64,000 nucleotides of DNA from the NCBI RefSeq assembly GCF_932526225.1, contig NC_064038.1, positions 4,464,001 through 4,528,000 of the forward strand. The letters run 5' to 3'. The translations under genes were made by a program, and so were the position numbers. Source of the stretch: Nematostella vectensis. Lineage: Eukaryota > Cnidaria > Anthozoa > Actiniaria > Edwardsiidae. A model generated the notes under the pieces. The model was not told where the DNA came from and ran no database searches. It was given only the letters and a program-made list of their open reading frames with translations. Shown here one piece after another: positions 46,724-58,089 of the stretch (position 1 is the stretch's first letter; every line of letters begins with the position of its first letter).

Positions 46724-47155
46724 TCAAATATAACTTTGTCCACACACTCGACATTGACATCGGGAGATAATCTTTATCTTCTTAACCTTCTTTCCTGTGT
46801 TCAGCTTTGGACACATCAGGGTTACATTCTTCAATCGTATCTCCACTGGCGTACAGTATGAACAAGACTCTAAGCTATTCCGTCGCTTGGGGATAAAAAA
46901 TGACCTACACTGGCCATAACAGAGGTTGTTCTGAACGAAGGCCGGTAGACAGCCTGGATGGCGAATTTTCTGACGAAAGGGCGTGATCTTACACCAGGGG
47001 GGGTTACCAAGGTCTGCACGAGACAAAGGGAGTACGACTTTCCCCTTGCCCTTGAGAAGGCTCTGATCACGTGGTACGGCTATGGCGAGAAGTAGGTCTA
47101 GGAGAATCACTAGAATTATCAGAGGCTTCTTTGCTCGTCGTTCGCCCATTTTCAT
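46724..47155 (-). CDS. Gremlin/DAN-family cystine-knot BMP antagonist
   Basis: One coding exon gives 143 residues starting MKMGERR. An acceptor (TTTTCTGACACAG) lies just 5' of the start at about 47164, and a possible non-coding first exon with donor GTAAGG ends near 47695. Residues 10-26 are a hydrophobic signal peptide. The C-terminal cystine-knot (CTCK) domain covers residues about 50-140 with the Cys order WCK, HPGC, CYGQC, SCSYC, MCP and RCQC. CYGQCRSFFIP and SCSYCTP closely match Gremlin rather than Cerberus or Noggin. Such proteins are secreted, bind BMP ligands and block receptor engagement; Gremlins also bind heparan sulfate. An extra Cys near the C-terminus (VCG) could form a dimer. 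A bursicon-like identity is a less likely alternative. Confidence 0.85.
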   Translation of the reverse strand: MKMGERRAKKPLIILVILLDLLLAIAVPRDQSLLKGKGKVVLPLSRADLGNPPWCKITPFRQKIRHPGCLPAFVQNNLCYGQCRSFFIPKRRNSLESCSYCTPVEIRLKNVTLMCPKLNTGKKVKKIKIISRCQCRVCGQSYI

Positions 47156-48480
47156 AAGAATACCTGTGTCAGAAAACACTTCTTTGATTATCTCTCTGAT
47201 GTTACTTATGTAAAAAAAAATGTCAATTTTAAAGTATCAAAAGAGAGAAAATATGACCATGCGAGGATCCAGGACAAATTCTGACCTGTTTACGCGGTAC
47301 ACTGTCGCTTCAGTTAACAAAACAAATAGATGCAGCTCATACGTTCTAACTCTTAACATTCTGACTTGTTTACCTAAACAGGTGTAAGACCTGGATCCCC
47401 GTCTAATGGCTTTTCGACATATATAAAATGTATCTATTTTTGTATGATAAATTTTTAAAATGGTATGATTTTTTGATATTATGATAGATTAACGAGATCC
47501 ATGTAAGATCGAGAGCATAGCTTCTGTTTTTTATTGGCAGTTAAAAGTTGAAATTCATCTCTATTTAACACATCACACATAAAAAAATGGAACAAGAATG
47601 CTCTTTTCTCCCAGAAATAGAAATTATTTCAAAAGCTAAAACTATGAAGGCTTGAAAGATAAAGCAGATTGAAAACAAAATTCTCCTTACCTTTAGTTAT
47701 TGTCGATGGTGTTTCGAAGCTAAGATGACTTTCGTGTGAACGTCAGTTTTGGCGGGAAATTTTTCGCGCCAAACACCTCAGTTGTTCCGTACAGTTGCGA
47801 TCACGCACAGAGATAAAAATGCCTTTGATAAATAAACTTTTCACTTTCGCTGAGCATAAGATTTCTTATATTGAGTTCAGTTAGAGAATGATTTTGTGTT
47901 GTACTTTGTGTTGCAGCCTTATATGTTTTGCTACTTTCTCTCGCCCCCGCCTATCTCCCATGCTTTATTCTACAAGTTAACTTGAATTTCGCAAGCTTTA
48001 AATCACAAATGTCACTGTATGCCATGCCACAAATTGTTAATGAAATTGCCTTGATTATGTTTAAATATTTGAATGTTTGATGAATGTGGCAGTGTGCTGT
48101 CATTTTATATTTGAACAAAGCCGTCGGAACATAAAGCCGAGTGGGTGGAAGGGAGAGAAATTAATTTTGAAGTTTATACATGCTGGCCTAAGAGAATATA
48201 CAATTGGCCTAAGGGCAGAGATTATAATTCTTCTTCCTACAAAACTTCGTACCTTCACTCGACAAGGTTCTTTTTTTATTCACGGAAAATAATTATTAAA
48301 AATGGAAAAAACAGATAATCAATGAAATGATTAGATAAACCTTCGGTAAACTCGCTATCATGTAGGGTGTTAGGTAAGGTAGTGTTGTTAAATTCCTCGA
48401 GCACAACCAAAAGCCTCTGCTATACTGTACTAGGACTGGCGCGAAAAATACCACCGTCAGATCTTTTGGTAAAAATGTTA

Positions 48481-48677
48481 AGGTTGGTTCTCACTAGGAC
48501 GCTAGCGTAAGCGCAAACGGAAGCGCAACACAAGTGAGAATCGGTCAAACACAAGCGCAAGTGCAAGAAAATCAAGCAGTTGCCTTCTCTTCCGCTTCCG
48601 CTTGCGCTTATGTTCTAGAGAGAATCGGAAAACTACGTGCGTTCCGCTTGCGCTTACGTCCAAGTGAGAACCAACCT
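48481..48677. mobile_element. 197-bp MITE with AGGTTGGTTCTCACT termini
   Basis: The left end AGGTTGGTTCTCACTAGGAC and the right end GTCCAAGTGAGAACCAACCT are inverted complements. TTA flanks both sides (48478-48480 and 48678-48680). Subterminal GCGTAAGCGCAA and CGCTTGCGCTTACG blocks also pair, so the element can fold almost completely. It is non-coding. Confidence 0.85.
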
Positions 48678-51372
48678 TTAATAAGTTGAAGTACAGACAA
48701 TAGCCCTACTTAGCTATGCCAAGCTATGTAGCTATGTCTTAGCTATGTCTTAAGCTGATAGCATGGAATATTTTCATCATATACAAAGTCAGTGGTGGCC
48801 AAGTTACCGCTGGAACCTGAGGGGTCAAAGCTAAACTCATAGAGAAATTTTGGGACAGAAGAGAGATGCGTAGAAAGACGGAAAAGAAATGTATGGGAGG
48901 GTAAATCCGCAGTATATTTTATATTTAATAGTGGCTTTCCCCATTCCCCAGCTCCTTTGAGACAGTTCCCTCCACCTCCCACCTCCCACCCCCAACCCTC
49001 CCCCCCCCCACAGACGTTAATTTTAAAAAGAAATGTATGTGAGCTAAATGTTTGCGCCTGAATACCGCGAAACAATCATCATTTAAATACTTATTGAGTG
49101 GCAGACATGTTTTATGCCGTTAAAGCGCCCTCACACTGGCTTCACCAGGGGATTATGTAGGAGGATCTAACCTCAAACTGGGTTTAGAGCTGTTTCGCGC
49201 ATTCTATTTTTGCCTTTTTTTAATTTAGATAGGATTTAAGTAATGAAATAAGGGAAGTTAGTCACTTTTGTATACAAAAATATATTTCAACTCAATTTCC
49301 GATACATCACAAAACATTTTGTGTCGATACAAAATAATCTCTCGACAAAAAGACACTATGGTCAGTTTATTATTGCGCTTCATTTCATATTACAGTTCCC
49401 ATTCGTGTGTACCTGAATAGTAAAAAAGGTTCCCCATTTAAGTCAGTTTTAGTGACTGTCTTTGCGCCATCTATCAGTAACATTATTTTATATAACATAT
49501 TTATCATTACAATTTTCACCTAATTGCTTGAGATATAGCAACCCAGTTTGTTCACAAATTCCCGTAGCAGTAAAGAAATTGTTATGACACCGATTTGAAA
49601 ACATCATATAATTGTCAAACATATAGATCAAGCAAAATGTCACCAGTTCAGTTTGTTTTGTATTGCGTGTCGTCACCACTTGTCTTGGCGTAAACCATGT
49701 GGGAGGGGACTTCCTACAGATGAAATATACCACGCTAGAATCGAGTAATCTGGTGACAAGTTAATAGACGCGTGACGGTAGCTATTAGTGGCTGACAAGG
49801 AAGGCACATATAGCGTGGAATTCATTTACCATGAAGCAAAGTGTGATAGTCAAAGAGTAAATATCACGAAATGGGAACAAACGAATTTTAGCTTATAAAC
49901 GAGTAACATGCTAAAGTTCTTCATGCGCTAATCAAATCTTTCCTTTTTGTACAAATTATAACTTTTCTCTCATCTAATACTTGAGAGCATTCGATAAGTC
50001 GCTCTTGCAAAGTTCGCCCTGCGTGTATTGCGGGAAGGTGAAAGGAAATTGAAAATGACAATGATTACACTTAGTAAGATGATAATACACAATTTGTTTT
50101 GTACTTGAAAAAGTAAAAACATTTCCGTGATAAACTTTGAAACATGATTACGCAACTCGCGCGCGCCTACAGCACACTCATGCTCTCACGAACCATGCGT
50201 TTATGAATTAGAGAAATCATGATTCCAATTTCATCACGAAAACGGATATGACTTGTAGAAAATGTACGGGGCAAATCAAATTGTTTTGTTGGCGACCATT
50301 TACTCAGTTCAACCTGTCGCCGGCGGCAAATACTTGATCCGTATGTGGGCTCTCGGTAAAATGAGAGTCTGAAGTGTGGAGTTCAGAGCGGATAATATGT
50401 AATTTAACTAAGCTTCATTTTAGGGATAACATAGCAGTACAATAATGTTTTTTTTTACACTGCATTTAAGGAAGTCACTAAAAACAAAGCAATTGGACTA
50501 TTGGACACTTGTTTCGGATTGATTCCCTTGTGAATCACTGCGTAGAGAAAACCATTATTGGCTACTACTGTTTTGTCCCTGAAATGAATGTCAGCTGAAT
50601 CTCAATTCCAGAAGTGAATCAAAATGGCGTAAGCCATCATCTAGAAACGAGTAAAACAAACCGGGTAATGTCTTTGGCGTGAAACAACGCTTTAAAAATA
50701 ATACTTTCTTGAGAATTCAGAGCAAAAGAATACAAATAGAGAATGGAGTAACAAGATATTTGGATGGATGATGGGGAGGGGGGAAGGAAATAAAAAAAAT
50801 AGTCAAAGTTGCTGAGCTGAACTTATTTTAAGATTCTATCAATGATCTATTTTAAGGTTCATCTTAAAAAGGACTAACGAGCCAAGTAGTATTTTTACCC
50901 CATGGCGGGGAAGATGCGGGAAAGATGCGGGAAAGAGGAGGGTAGAAATTCCTCGGAATGGATTAGGCTCGATTCATATGTCGCGCTCCGGCAGTTCCAA
51001 TTGGGTAATTGACGTCAGACGTCTGTTCGGCGCGGCGGAATTAAAAGTTCGGCGCTGAGAACGCCATCGCCAGTCGAGCTGCACGGAAAAAGCACGACAC
51101 CGATTCAATCGTCGAGCTTTTAGTTGTACCGATTCCTATACCATATTCATTTTGTTTTGAGCAACTGAAACTCCACATAGCAATTCATTAGTGTGACGTC
51201 TCTGAATCGAGGTTGAATGTATGTATCAGGTGCGTAACGTAAGATCCTTGACTATTTTTTGTATAATGGTCCTTGTCCAACCGACATAATTTTGGCGCTG
51301 ATCAAAGCTGGTCCCTGATGATCCCCTGTAAACTTGGTACAAAGTTTGCTTGCAGTTAATTGCTCTGCTCGC

Positions 51373-51378
<6 letters not shown>

Positions 51379-51405
<27 letters not shown>
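51379..51405. repeat. G homopolymer of about 27 bp
   Basis: This is among the longest homopolymer tracts in the window, in the 3' region of the WAP gene. Its length is likely to vary or to be misassembled. Confidence 0.8.
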
Positions 51406-51499
51406 AGGGAGTAAGCCTGTGTTGACCTAAAACCGCGCGCGAAACACTGGTACATTTTTCTCTTGTTTTTACTTACGTTCCGAAAGCAGACTAACTCGT

Positions 51500-51694
51500 C
51501 ACTGTCTAATAATTGTCATCGACGTAATCGTCATCATTTCCATGCTCACCCCAAATAACTGTTGTGCTCTGAGAACTCTGTAAGACAGACAACAAACACA
51601 TTCAAAATCCAGCTCTTCTTTCGAATGCATCGTGTTTTGATTGACTCACCTAATTTTATTGTGATCCACGGAATCCTGCAATTATGACAGATAC

Positions 51695-51746
<52 letters not shown>

Positions 51747-53395
51747 CCTCGCCTATAAATCTCTTCCAAATCAGTTGAATAAACCATAGTTAATAGTCTA
51801 TTAACTATGAATAAACGTGCATGTATACAGCTCTGAGCTGTATGCATGAACATATGATTTGATCCAGAGACATACACAAACACAACAAGAACCATCTAAA
51901 CGAGATGAGTTTTTCGTTAGTGTTAACTGGGCATCCTCCTCAGAACTAGTGCTATACTAAATTCATAGGCATAGCAAACTGCAGCTTTGCTGAGTCTTAT
52001 GCAACAGCAGATACTGCTATGAGTGATGAATTAAAATTATTAGTTGTATTAGAATATATAAAAGGCGTTTTCGTATGAGTATGAACATTGCGCTTGGGAC
52101 ATTGGATGAAAAGTGGCGAGTGGGTATGATCACGTGATACCCATTACCCTCTGCGGCGCTGGAGTTGGAGGAGGAATTGGCGCTGAAAAATAAATAATGA
52201 ATTGATTACTTTGAATCATATAAGCGCCGAGTTTCTCTTTCATCGCTCGGCTTATATGATGCGTACCTTAGAGAAGAAATGTGAAGAAATCAGACCGTAG
52301 AAGTACGCAAGCACACACTGTTTCATTCAATAAAGGTTTTTTTTTTACATGCGTAACTAACAGATAACTTATGTAAGATTTTTGATATCATACCAGGCCT
52401 TACTTAGAAACACAGGCATACCATACGTAATAGATCAGTATTTGCGTTCGGTTTATGAAGGTTGTACTTAATCATACTAGCATACCAAAGGTAATAGATC
52501 TGTATTTCCGTTCGGTTTATGCAGGTTTTACTTACGGACGCAGCGTAGACTACATCCGTCTTTGCAGCATTTCAAGTCAAGTCCCGGATGTGATTTCGCA
52601 CATTGGTCATCGCTTTCGCAATCATTTTCCGGAAAGGGTGGACACTCAGCCGGAATTGGGAAAAACGGGCAAGTCCCAGGCACATCCACACCTAACGGGG
52701 GAAATGTGGAAGGGTATGATTACGAAATCTGAGAAAATGCTTAAAATCTTGGTGGCGAAATAGCATTGGCAAGATTAGCATCTACAAGTCTGGAATGTAG
52801 AGATCATGTACCTACTAATCACAATCATTTCTTAAGGTTCACTTTACTTTACTTCACTTTAATAAGCGAAATTTAGATAAAGGAATATTAAACTGACCTC
52901 AGATGGATCAGAAAAAAAAGAATTATTAAGATTATTAGAATTATCCTAAAAGAGAGATTTGTTATTCATTTTATTTTATGATTTTTATCTTTTGCAAAAT
53001 TATGCTCTTTTTACCGTGTGTGGGATAAAATTGCCTTGAACGTATCATATTCCTCTATCTCCCCTCTTGGTTGAATGCTTTGTGTTTAATGCTGAAAATA
53101 CCCAATTTTACTTAGAAAATTTAAATATATACTCCCATAGCTTCCCACAACAAATAGGGTAATACGTTGTTTCATAACATATAATATTTAGAAATATTGG
53201 GGTGCTTCTCCCACCAATATGGAATATATTTCGATGCATCCACCTCAGGGCTGCTTCTCTTTACTTAACCCTTACCCTAGCCCTCTTGTTTTTATCACCT
53301 AGAAAATCCCTAGTCTATTTCTTTAAAACCTACCTACCTTGGGTAGCAACATTTAGGGCCATTAGAGTCAGCAGAACACTGAGAGAAGATGCCAT
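51500..53395 (-). CDS. Small secreted WAP (four-disulfide core) protein
   Basis: Exon 1 (53395-53338) encodes the signal peptide MASSLSVLLTLMALNVATQ with donor GTAGGT. Exon 2 (52691-52536) encodes one WAP domain, with VPGTCPFFP, then CPPFPENDCESDDQC, LKCCKDGC and SLRC. The paired KCC and the CxxDxxC spacing are diagnostic. Smaller exons then fit in phase: 52182-52148 (PPIPPPTPAPQR), 51675-51650 (DSVDHNKI) and 51577-51550 (RVLRAQQLFG), with a stop around 51500 if the last is not spliced further. The product would be about 115 residues with a Pro-rich linker. WAP proteins are typically secreted protease inhibitors or antimicrobials; which applies here cannot be told. Exons 1 and 2 are firm, the 3' exons tentative. 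Confidence 0.7.
51687..51746 (+). repeat. (GACA)n microsatellite
   Basis: About 14 copies of GACA or CAGA lie in an intron of the WAP gene, 12 bp upstream (gene direction) of the small exon at 51675. Confidence 0.95.
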
Positions 53396-53985
53396 TACAA
53401 GGTCTAGTCTATCCTCTCAGCTTCGCCTCGGCGCGCAGCGAATGAGACTCTCTACCAAAACGACGCATTAAGATCAGGCTAAGACAAAATCTCATTGAAA
53501 ACAATGCTGGTATTGTAGAGATCATAGATAAATCTGGATAAAAACACTACGATGATTTTAAGTCATCTTCGGAATTAATGTTCTGTCGATAAAGGTCTGT
53601 GGCAGCCTTTTTTGAGATTCCGGAGGTACTAGAAATCTCCATATAGTCCATTTTTTACATGGTTATAATCAATTTTGACATATGTATTAGATTTGAGTTT
53701 TTGAGGTTGGCGCGAAAGGTGGTAGAGGAAAGCCTATTTGAACAACCTTGACCTAAGGGTTTGGGAGCTCAACAGATGTATAAATCAAATAACAAAATAA
53801 TACGAAAATTTGGTGTTTGAGTGAGTAGTGAAAAGCGAAGTGTTACATGATTTTTATAGATAAAAAATTCCTACCTTTTCAATTATCAACCGGAAAATCA
53901 TTTGTCCTTCTCCTCATTTGGCTACTTCCCCTCGATCCTCTCTTTTTTCCTCTTCCTTTCGTTCCGTCTATGCCCTCTCTCCACC
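53396..53985. other. Spacer between WAP and sulfotransferase genes, left part
   Basis: This is the upstream region of the WAP gene. No exon or promoter element of note was recognised. Confidence 0.5.
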
Positions 53986-54400
53986 CCTCTACACCTGTCT
54001 ACACCCTCTCTCCATCCCTCTACACCCTCTCTCCATCCCTCTACACCCTCTCTCCATCCCTCTACACCCTCTCTCCATCCCTCTACACCCTTTCTCTATC
54101 CCTCTACACCCTCTCTCCATCCCTCTACACCCTCTCTCCATCCCTCTACACCCTCTCTCCATCCCTCTACACCCTCTCTCCATCCCTCTACACCTGTGTA
54201 CACCCCAGTCTCCCCATCCCTCTCTACCAGTCTACACCTGTCTACACTCTTTCGCCATCCCTTTCTATCTTTCTCATTCCCTTATCTCCTCATCTATCTC
54301 CACATGTCTACACCCTTTCTCCATCCCTCTAAATCTGTCTATACATTCCCATCTCCCCATCCCTCTCCGCCTGTCTACACCCTTTCTCCATTCCTCTACT
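53986..54400 (+). repeat. 21-bp minisatellite (CTCTACACCCTCTCTCCATCC)
   Basis: About ten near-perfect 21-bp units run from 53990 to 54195. More diverged C/T-rich copies continue to about 54400. It lies just 3' of the minus-strand sulfotransferase. Because 21 is a multiple of 3, all frames stay open and give a spurious 338-codon frame. Confidence 0.95.
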
Positions 54401-54494
54401 ATCTGTCTCCCCATCACTTTCATGTGTTATGCGTGGGATCACTCTCAATATATTTTTCGATTGCAATTTTTATTTTTTGTGCCCCTACAACGCG

Positions 54495-57400
54495 CTACAG
54501 CGATTCAAAAGTGTATCCTTTCAAGAAGGCGAACCTCCGTATGGCCTGGAGCGTTCTCTGCTTCTGTTTGTCCGTCCACAGCACTCTAAAACGCGTCTTT
54601 GAAGGTTTTTTGTACACGATACTCGCGCAGTCATCCAGATATTGCTTGCTGCAAGTCAAGTCGAGGAAATTACATACGCGGCGTATTGTGTCACGTGGCT
54701 TGCTGATCAAGTCTTTGCTGTGGATCTCTAGAATATTCTCCCGCCATTTTTCTATAAGCACTTCATTTCCTGCCGCCAGGTTAAAATATCTCAAGATTTC
54801 GAATTCAAGGGATTCCGTGTCGTTAATTTTGCCTTTCGAGCGCTCAATATCATGTCGCAATTTCTTGGTTCGGATCAGCATGGTGGAGATGTTATCAAAA
54901 GGGTTCCTAATCACGTGAATGAACTTGACCTTGGCATTGACCTTGGCCTTGATCTGCTCGAAGGTCGGTCTTCCATAAATTCTCATGGTCAGCCACAGGG
55001 TCGTCGCAGGGCCATGCTTGTCGCCGATTACCTAGCAACCAAAACGTTATCAATACAGTTAAGCTCTGCGCAGACTGCGCCAGCATTGTGGGCGAGACGT
55101 TGGCCGAGCAATGTTGGCGCAGTTTGAACACCGTTTTGGGAGGTGTTGTGTACGAGTGTTTGGCGAATTTTCGATTGAGTTCAAACTTTTGCCCAACAAT
55201 TCGCCAGCATCTCCTTTGCCTCTTGATCTATCGAGCAGATCAAAGCTTTAAGCCCCGCTCAAACTGCGCATAGCGTAGCTGGCGAATTTTCGCTTAACTG
55301 TCTATAAGACGAAGGAAATGTCAAAATGGGAAATGGGCTTTCTGACATTTCCTTTGTCTTTGGTCAGTCGTGCAAGAATTCGCCAGCAATGCTGGCAGGT
55401 GCTGGCGCAGTTTGGCAGGGCTTTATTGGCCAGTAGCGGATCTATGGGGGGTTTAACCCTCCCCCTTGGGCTGCCTTTTTTATTGTTTTCTTTGTGTCTG
55501 TTCATCCAAAAATCGTTACGAAGATAAAATAATGACAAAAAATTTTGGATCCCCCCCCTTTTTCAAACAGCTAGATCCGCCCCTGACGGCAGTTTGCACG
55601 AGAACTCAGTACACGGGGCTGATTTGCATCGTTGCACTAATAGCTCGGTTCCAAAGAATGCTGCTATTTCAAAAAGAATAAACTAAACCGAGTATATAAA
55701 TAAAGAATAATGTCAATAGTTTAATGGTATCTCGACAAATATAGCCGATCGTCTTGTCAATTTTTAGGTAATGGAAGGGAGGGAAGGGGAGGGCGTTGCG
55801 GTACTGTCTTTTGTTTCTTATTGAGTTCAATCCAAAGGCCAAAATACCTTGGGAGCATCTTTAAACTTCCCCTGCCATTGTCTGAAGACGGAATAATTAA
55901 ACAGCTGCTGCATTACGTATTCGTTGAACCTTGAACGATATCCCTTTATAGCTTGCTCATGGGAATTCTTGTATAACTGGTCAAACAGGAAGTACTTGTT
56001 TCTATTGTCCTCATTCCACTCGAGCCAGCTCCCGATGATGTCGAGCTCGTTGGCGATGATGGCGTTGGGGTGCGCGTCTATCAGGGAACCCACAAGGGTG
56101 TGGCCGCTACGGGGGTAACCGATGAACATGAGAAGGGTCTGCACTCGGTCGTAGACCTTGGGCGTAGCGAGTGGGGGCCCGCCCTGAATGCGATACCAGC
56201 AACGTCTGGTGACTATAAGAGGAATCAATTCCTGAGGTTAACGCCGCGTTGTCACCAGTTTATTTCCGGCCTATTACTAAAAATCCTCAATAATTTTCAA
56301 CGGAAAACACGAAAAATATTTCATAATTGTAAACGCAGTGTGTCTATTGGAAGTTCTTTGAGAAATTTAGAGCGGGTGGCTTGATAAATAATGAGGATTC
56401 TAATAGATTCTATTGTCTTTTAACGGAAGTAAACTGGTGACAATGCGGCTTTAAGTGCATTCGTACGACACTCATTTCTGTGGGCAATTTTGCAGACCAC
56501 AGGAGAACCCAACGCGGATCATAGTCGAGTACCTGTGACAACCCCCAGCTACGCACCAACACCAGTAATGGACAAATGAACACAGAATGATCTAGACTGC
56601 TTGCAGGCGGTACTCGGTGTTATTGTCGCGGAAATCTCCGTTCGGTGATCGGGCGCCATCTTGTATTTTAAGTCGCGTGGTTCCTTGGGGCGAGCGCAAA
56701 AACGGTTCGTTTTTGCGCTCGCCAACTTCAAAACCCTTTAAAGACTCTATCTGACTTGTTTGACGCTGTTATTATGGTTTTATTTGAATATTGATATTAA
56801 GGGGTAGAGATGGGTACCAAGAAAATCCGCAAAGTATCGGAATCTCGCTTTTTACGCAAGTCTCGGAGTCTCGTTTTTTATTTATTTATTTTAAGGGTCT
56901 CGGAATCTCGTTTCTTTGACCACGGTCTCGGAGTCTCGGATTTTTAAACGAGATCTCAGGGTCCGAATTTTTGTTAAACGCGCAATATGTTTGGTACTAA
57001 GGCCGTGGCCGCTAGACAAACGATTCTCTACATATCATCTAGTCTCGCATTCGCAATTTTATCGGAAAGCACGGACTCGGATTCTGAAATTTGACAAAAG
57101 TCTCGGGCTCGGATTCTGAAAATTGGCTGCCTTCGTACCCAGGCTTCTCAAGTCAGTAAAAACAAGTGAAAAATATACTAGTAAGCGCAATGAGCCATGG
57201 GAAGGTTTAGCACTGGCGCAAAGGAACAAGGGAAGGGTCACGCTTAGACCTGTCACGCTAGTAAGCGTCTGGGTACGAGGCAGGAAATTTGACAAAAGTC
57301 CCTTAAAAGTCCCCGGCTCGGATTCTGAAACGCGGGTCTCGGCGCCTCGGCAAGTCTCGGATTTACCCATCGTTACCCCTATATCATGATGAGGCCATCA

Positions 57401-58089
57401 TTCAGGAAAAGATCTTTTATTAACTAGAAGTTCACATGGAGAAGTGAAGTGATCGAGCTCATAGATTGGCTGGTCATTCAATTGCAAGGGTTAAATCTAT
57501 ATTCTTTTAGATTTGGGTGGGGCAGTTCGCACATTTTCCATAAGCCAGATTTATGCAAGACCCCCTTTTTTGCAGCCACTGTCCTGGGTGATCACTTACC
57601 CTTTGTTTCATGGTTTCTCTGTTTGTTATAAAGAGAAATAGAACAAAAACAAATTGCTTGTAGTCTTATTTTATTAAACAAAAGAAATTATTTAATTGAA
57701 ATTATTTAATTTTAATTATTTAAATTTTTGTTCAAAGCTGAATGGACTGAAATTTACTTTCACAATAATTCAAGTGAAGTATGTTCGCTACTGAAGTGTA
57801 CTTCCTGTTTTTTGTCTCGTGACTTTTTTCGGCTTGGTCATACATGACGGCTCCAAATGTCGGGCGAATTAAAACATTTGCAATTGTAATACGCGTAAAA
57901 TTCCATTGTTGTATAAACAAGAACACAAGATGGCATACATTTTCAACCATTTTTAAAAAACTCACCTGAAGTAGACTGCTTGCTTTTCATCTTATTAGGC
58001 TGAGTAAAATACCACAGGCTGATCGCTATTAGTAGTAAAGTAGCAAGAACACACCCGTTAGGAAGGAGGCGACGCGTCTTTGCATGCAT
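54495..58089 (-). CDS. Golgi-type PAPS-dependent sulfotransferase, paralogue 1
   Basis: Three exons join in phase to 341 residues: 58089-57966, 56212-55848 and 55031-54495. Residues 10-28 (CVLATLLLIAISLWYF) are a type II signal anchor, so a Golgi luminal enzyme is expected. The 5'-phosphosulfate loop is IGYPRSGHTLVGSLIDAHP in exon 2. The 3'-phosphate-binding motif is FIHVIRNPFDN in exon 3, followed by an Arg/Lys-rich helix and a C-terminal CSIVYKKPSKTR-type segment. The enzyme would transfer sulfate from PAPS to a carbohydrate or tyrosine acceptor; the acceptor cannot be told from sequence. The exon-2 acceptor TTATAG at 56213 restores frame with exon 1. MITEs of three families sit in its introns. 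It is head-to-head with paralogue 2. Confidence 0.88.
55251..55425. mobile_element. MITE family B, copy 2
   Basis: The left end GCCCCGCTCAAACTGCGC and the right end GCGCAGTTTGGCAGGGC are inverted complements with mismatches. The core matches family B copy 1 (GTCAAAATGGGAAATGG, then TTTCTGACATTTCCTTTGTC). A further fragment with GACTGCGCCAGCATTGTGG lies at 55070-55135. It sits in intron 2 of sulfotransferase 1. Confidence 0.75.
55432..55587. mobile_element. hAT-like MITE with CAGNNGCGGATCTA ends
   Basis: CAGTAGCGGATCTATGGGGG at the left and CTAGATCCGCCCCTG at the right form a terminal inverted repeat (CAGNNGCGGATCTA), enclosing about 155 bp. This end sequence is characteristic of widespread hAT-type MITEs. 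An 8-bp target duplication is not evident. Confidence 0.6.
56238..56453. mobile_element. MITE family A, copy 2 (TTAA-flanked)
   Basis: The left end (CGCCGCGTTGTCACCAGTTT) and right end (AAACTGGTGACAATGCGGCT) pair, and TTAA flanks each side. The interior aligns with copy 1 at 17384 (GCAGTGTGTCTATTGGAAGT, then TTCTAATAGATTCT). It lies 25 bp from the exon-2 acceptor of sulfotransferase 1. Confidence 0.8.
56810..57370. repeat. Degenerate TCTCGGA(G/A)TCTCG-type repeat array
   Basis: Many imperfect copies of GTCTCGGAGTCTCG(G/T)TTTTT and CTCGGATTCTGAAA occur, in intron 1 of sulfotransferase 1. A family C MITE (57131-57280) has inserted in the array and split a TCTGAAATTTGACAAAAGTC repeat. Confidence 0.7.
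57131..57280. mobile_element. MITE family C, copy 2 (short form)
   Basis: CTTCGTACCCAGGC at the left and GCGTCTGGGTACGAGG at the right are inverted complements with few mismatches. They match the termini of the 691-bp element at 20276. The internal 120 bp differ from the long copy. Confidence 0.6.

Larger units (their letters stand above)
47156..51480. other. Long intergenic stretch between Gremlin-like and WAP genes
   Basis: It holds the probable Gremlin-like first exon and promoter near 47700-47800, a 197-bp MITE at 48481, and a CpG-richer promoter-like block at 50975-51080 with a CRE (TGACGTCA at 51010) and GGCGCGGCGG. A G tract lies at 51379-51405. The 81-codon minus frame at 49488-49733 is Cys-containing but has no exon signals and no recognised fold. 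No further gene can be supported. Confidence 0.5.

Noticed and set aside
49488..49733. 81-codon minus frame with several Cys residues
   Set aside because: Cys spacing fits no fold I recognise, and there is no signal peptide or compatible splice sites.
53847..54918. Plus-strand frames of 161, 338 and 223 codons rich in Ser, Pro, Leu and Thr
   Set aside because: They are products of the 21-bp minisatellite extended over the antisense of sulfotransferase exon 3.
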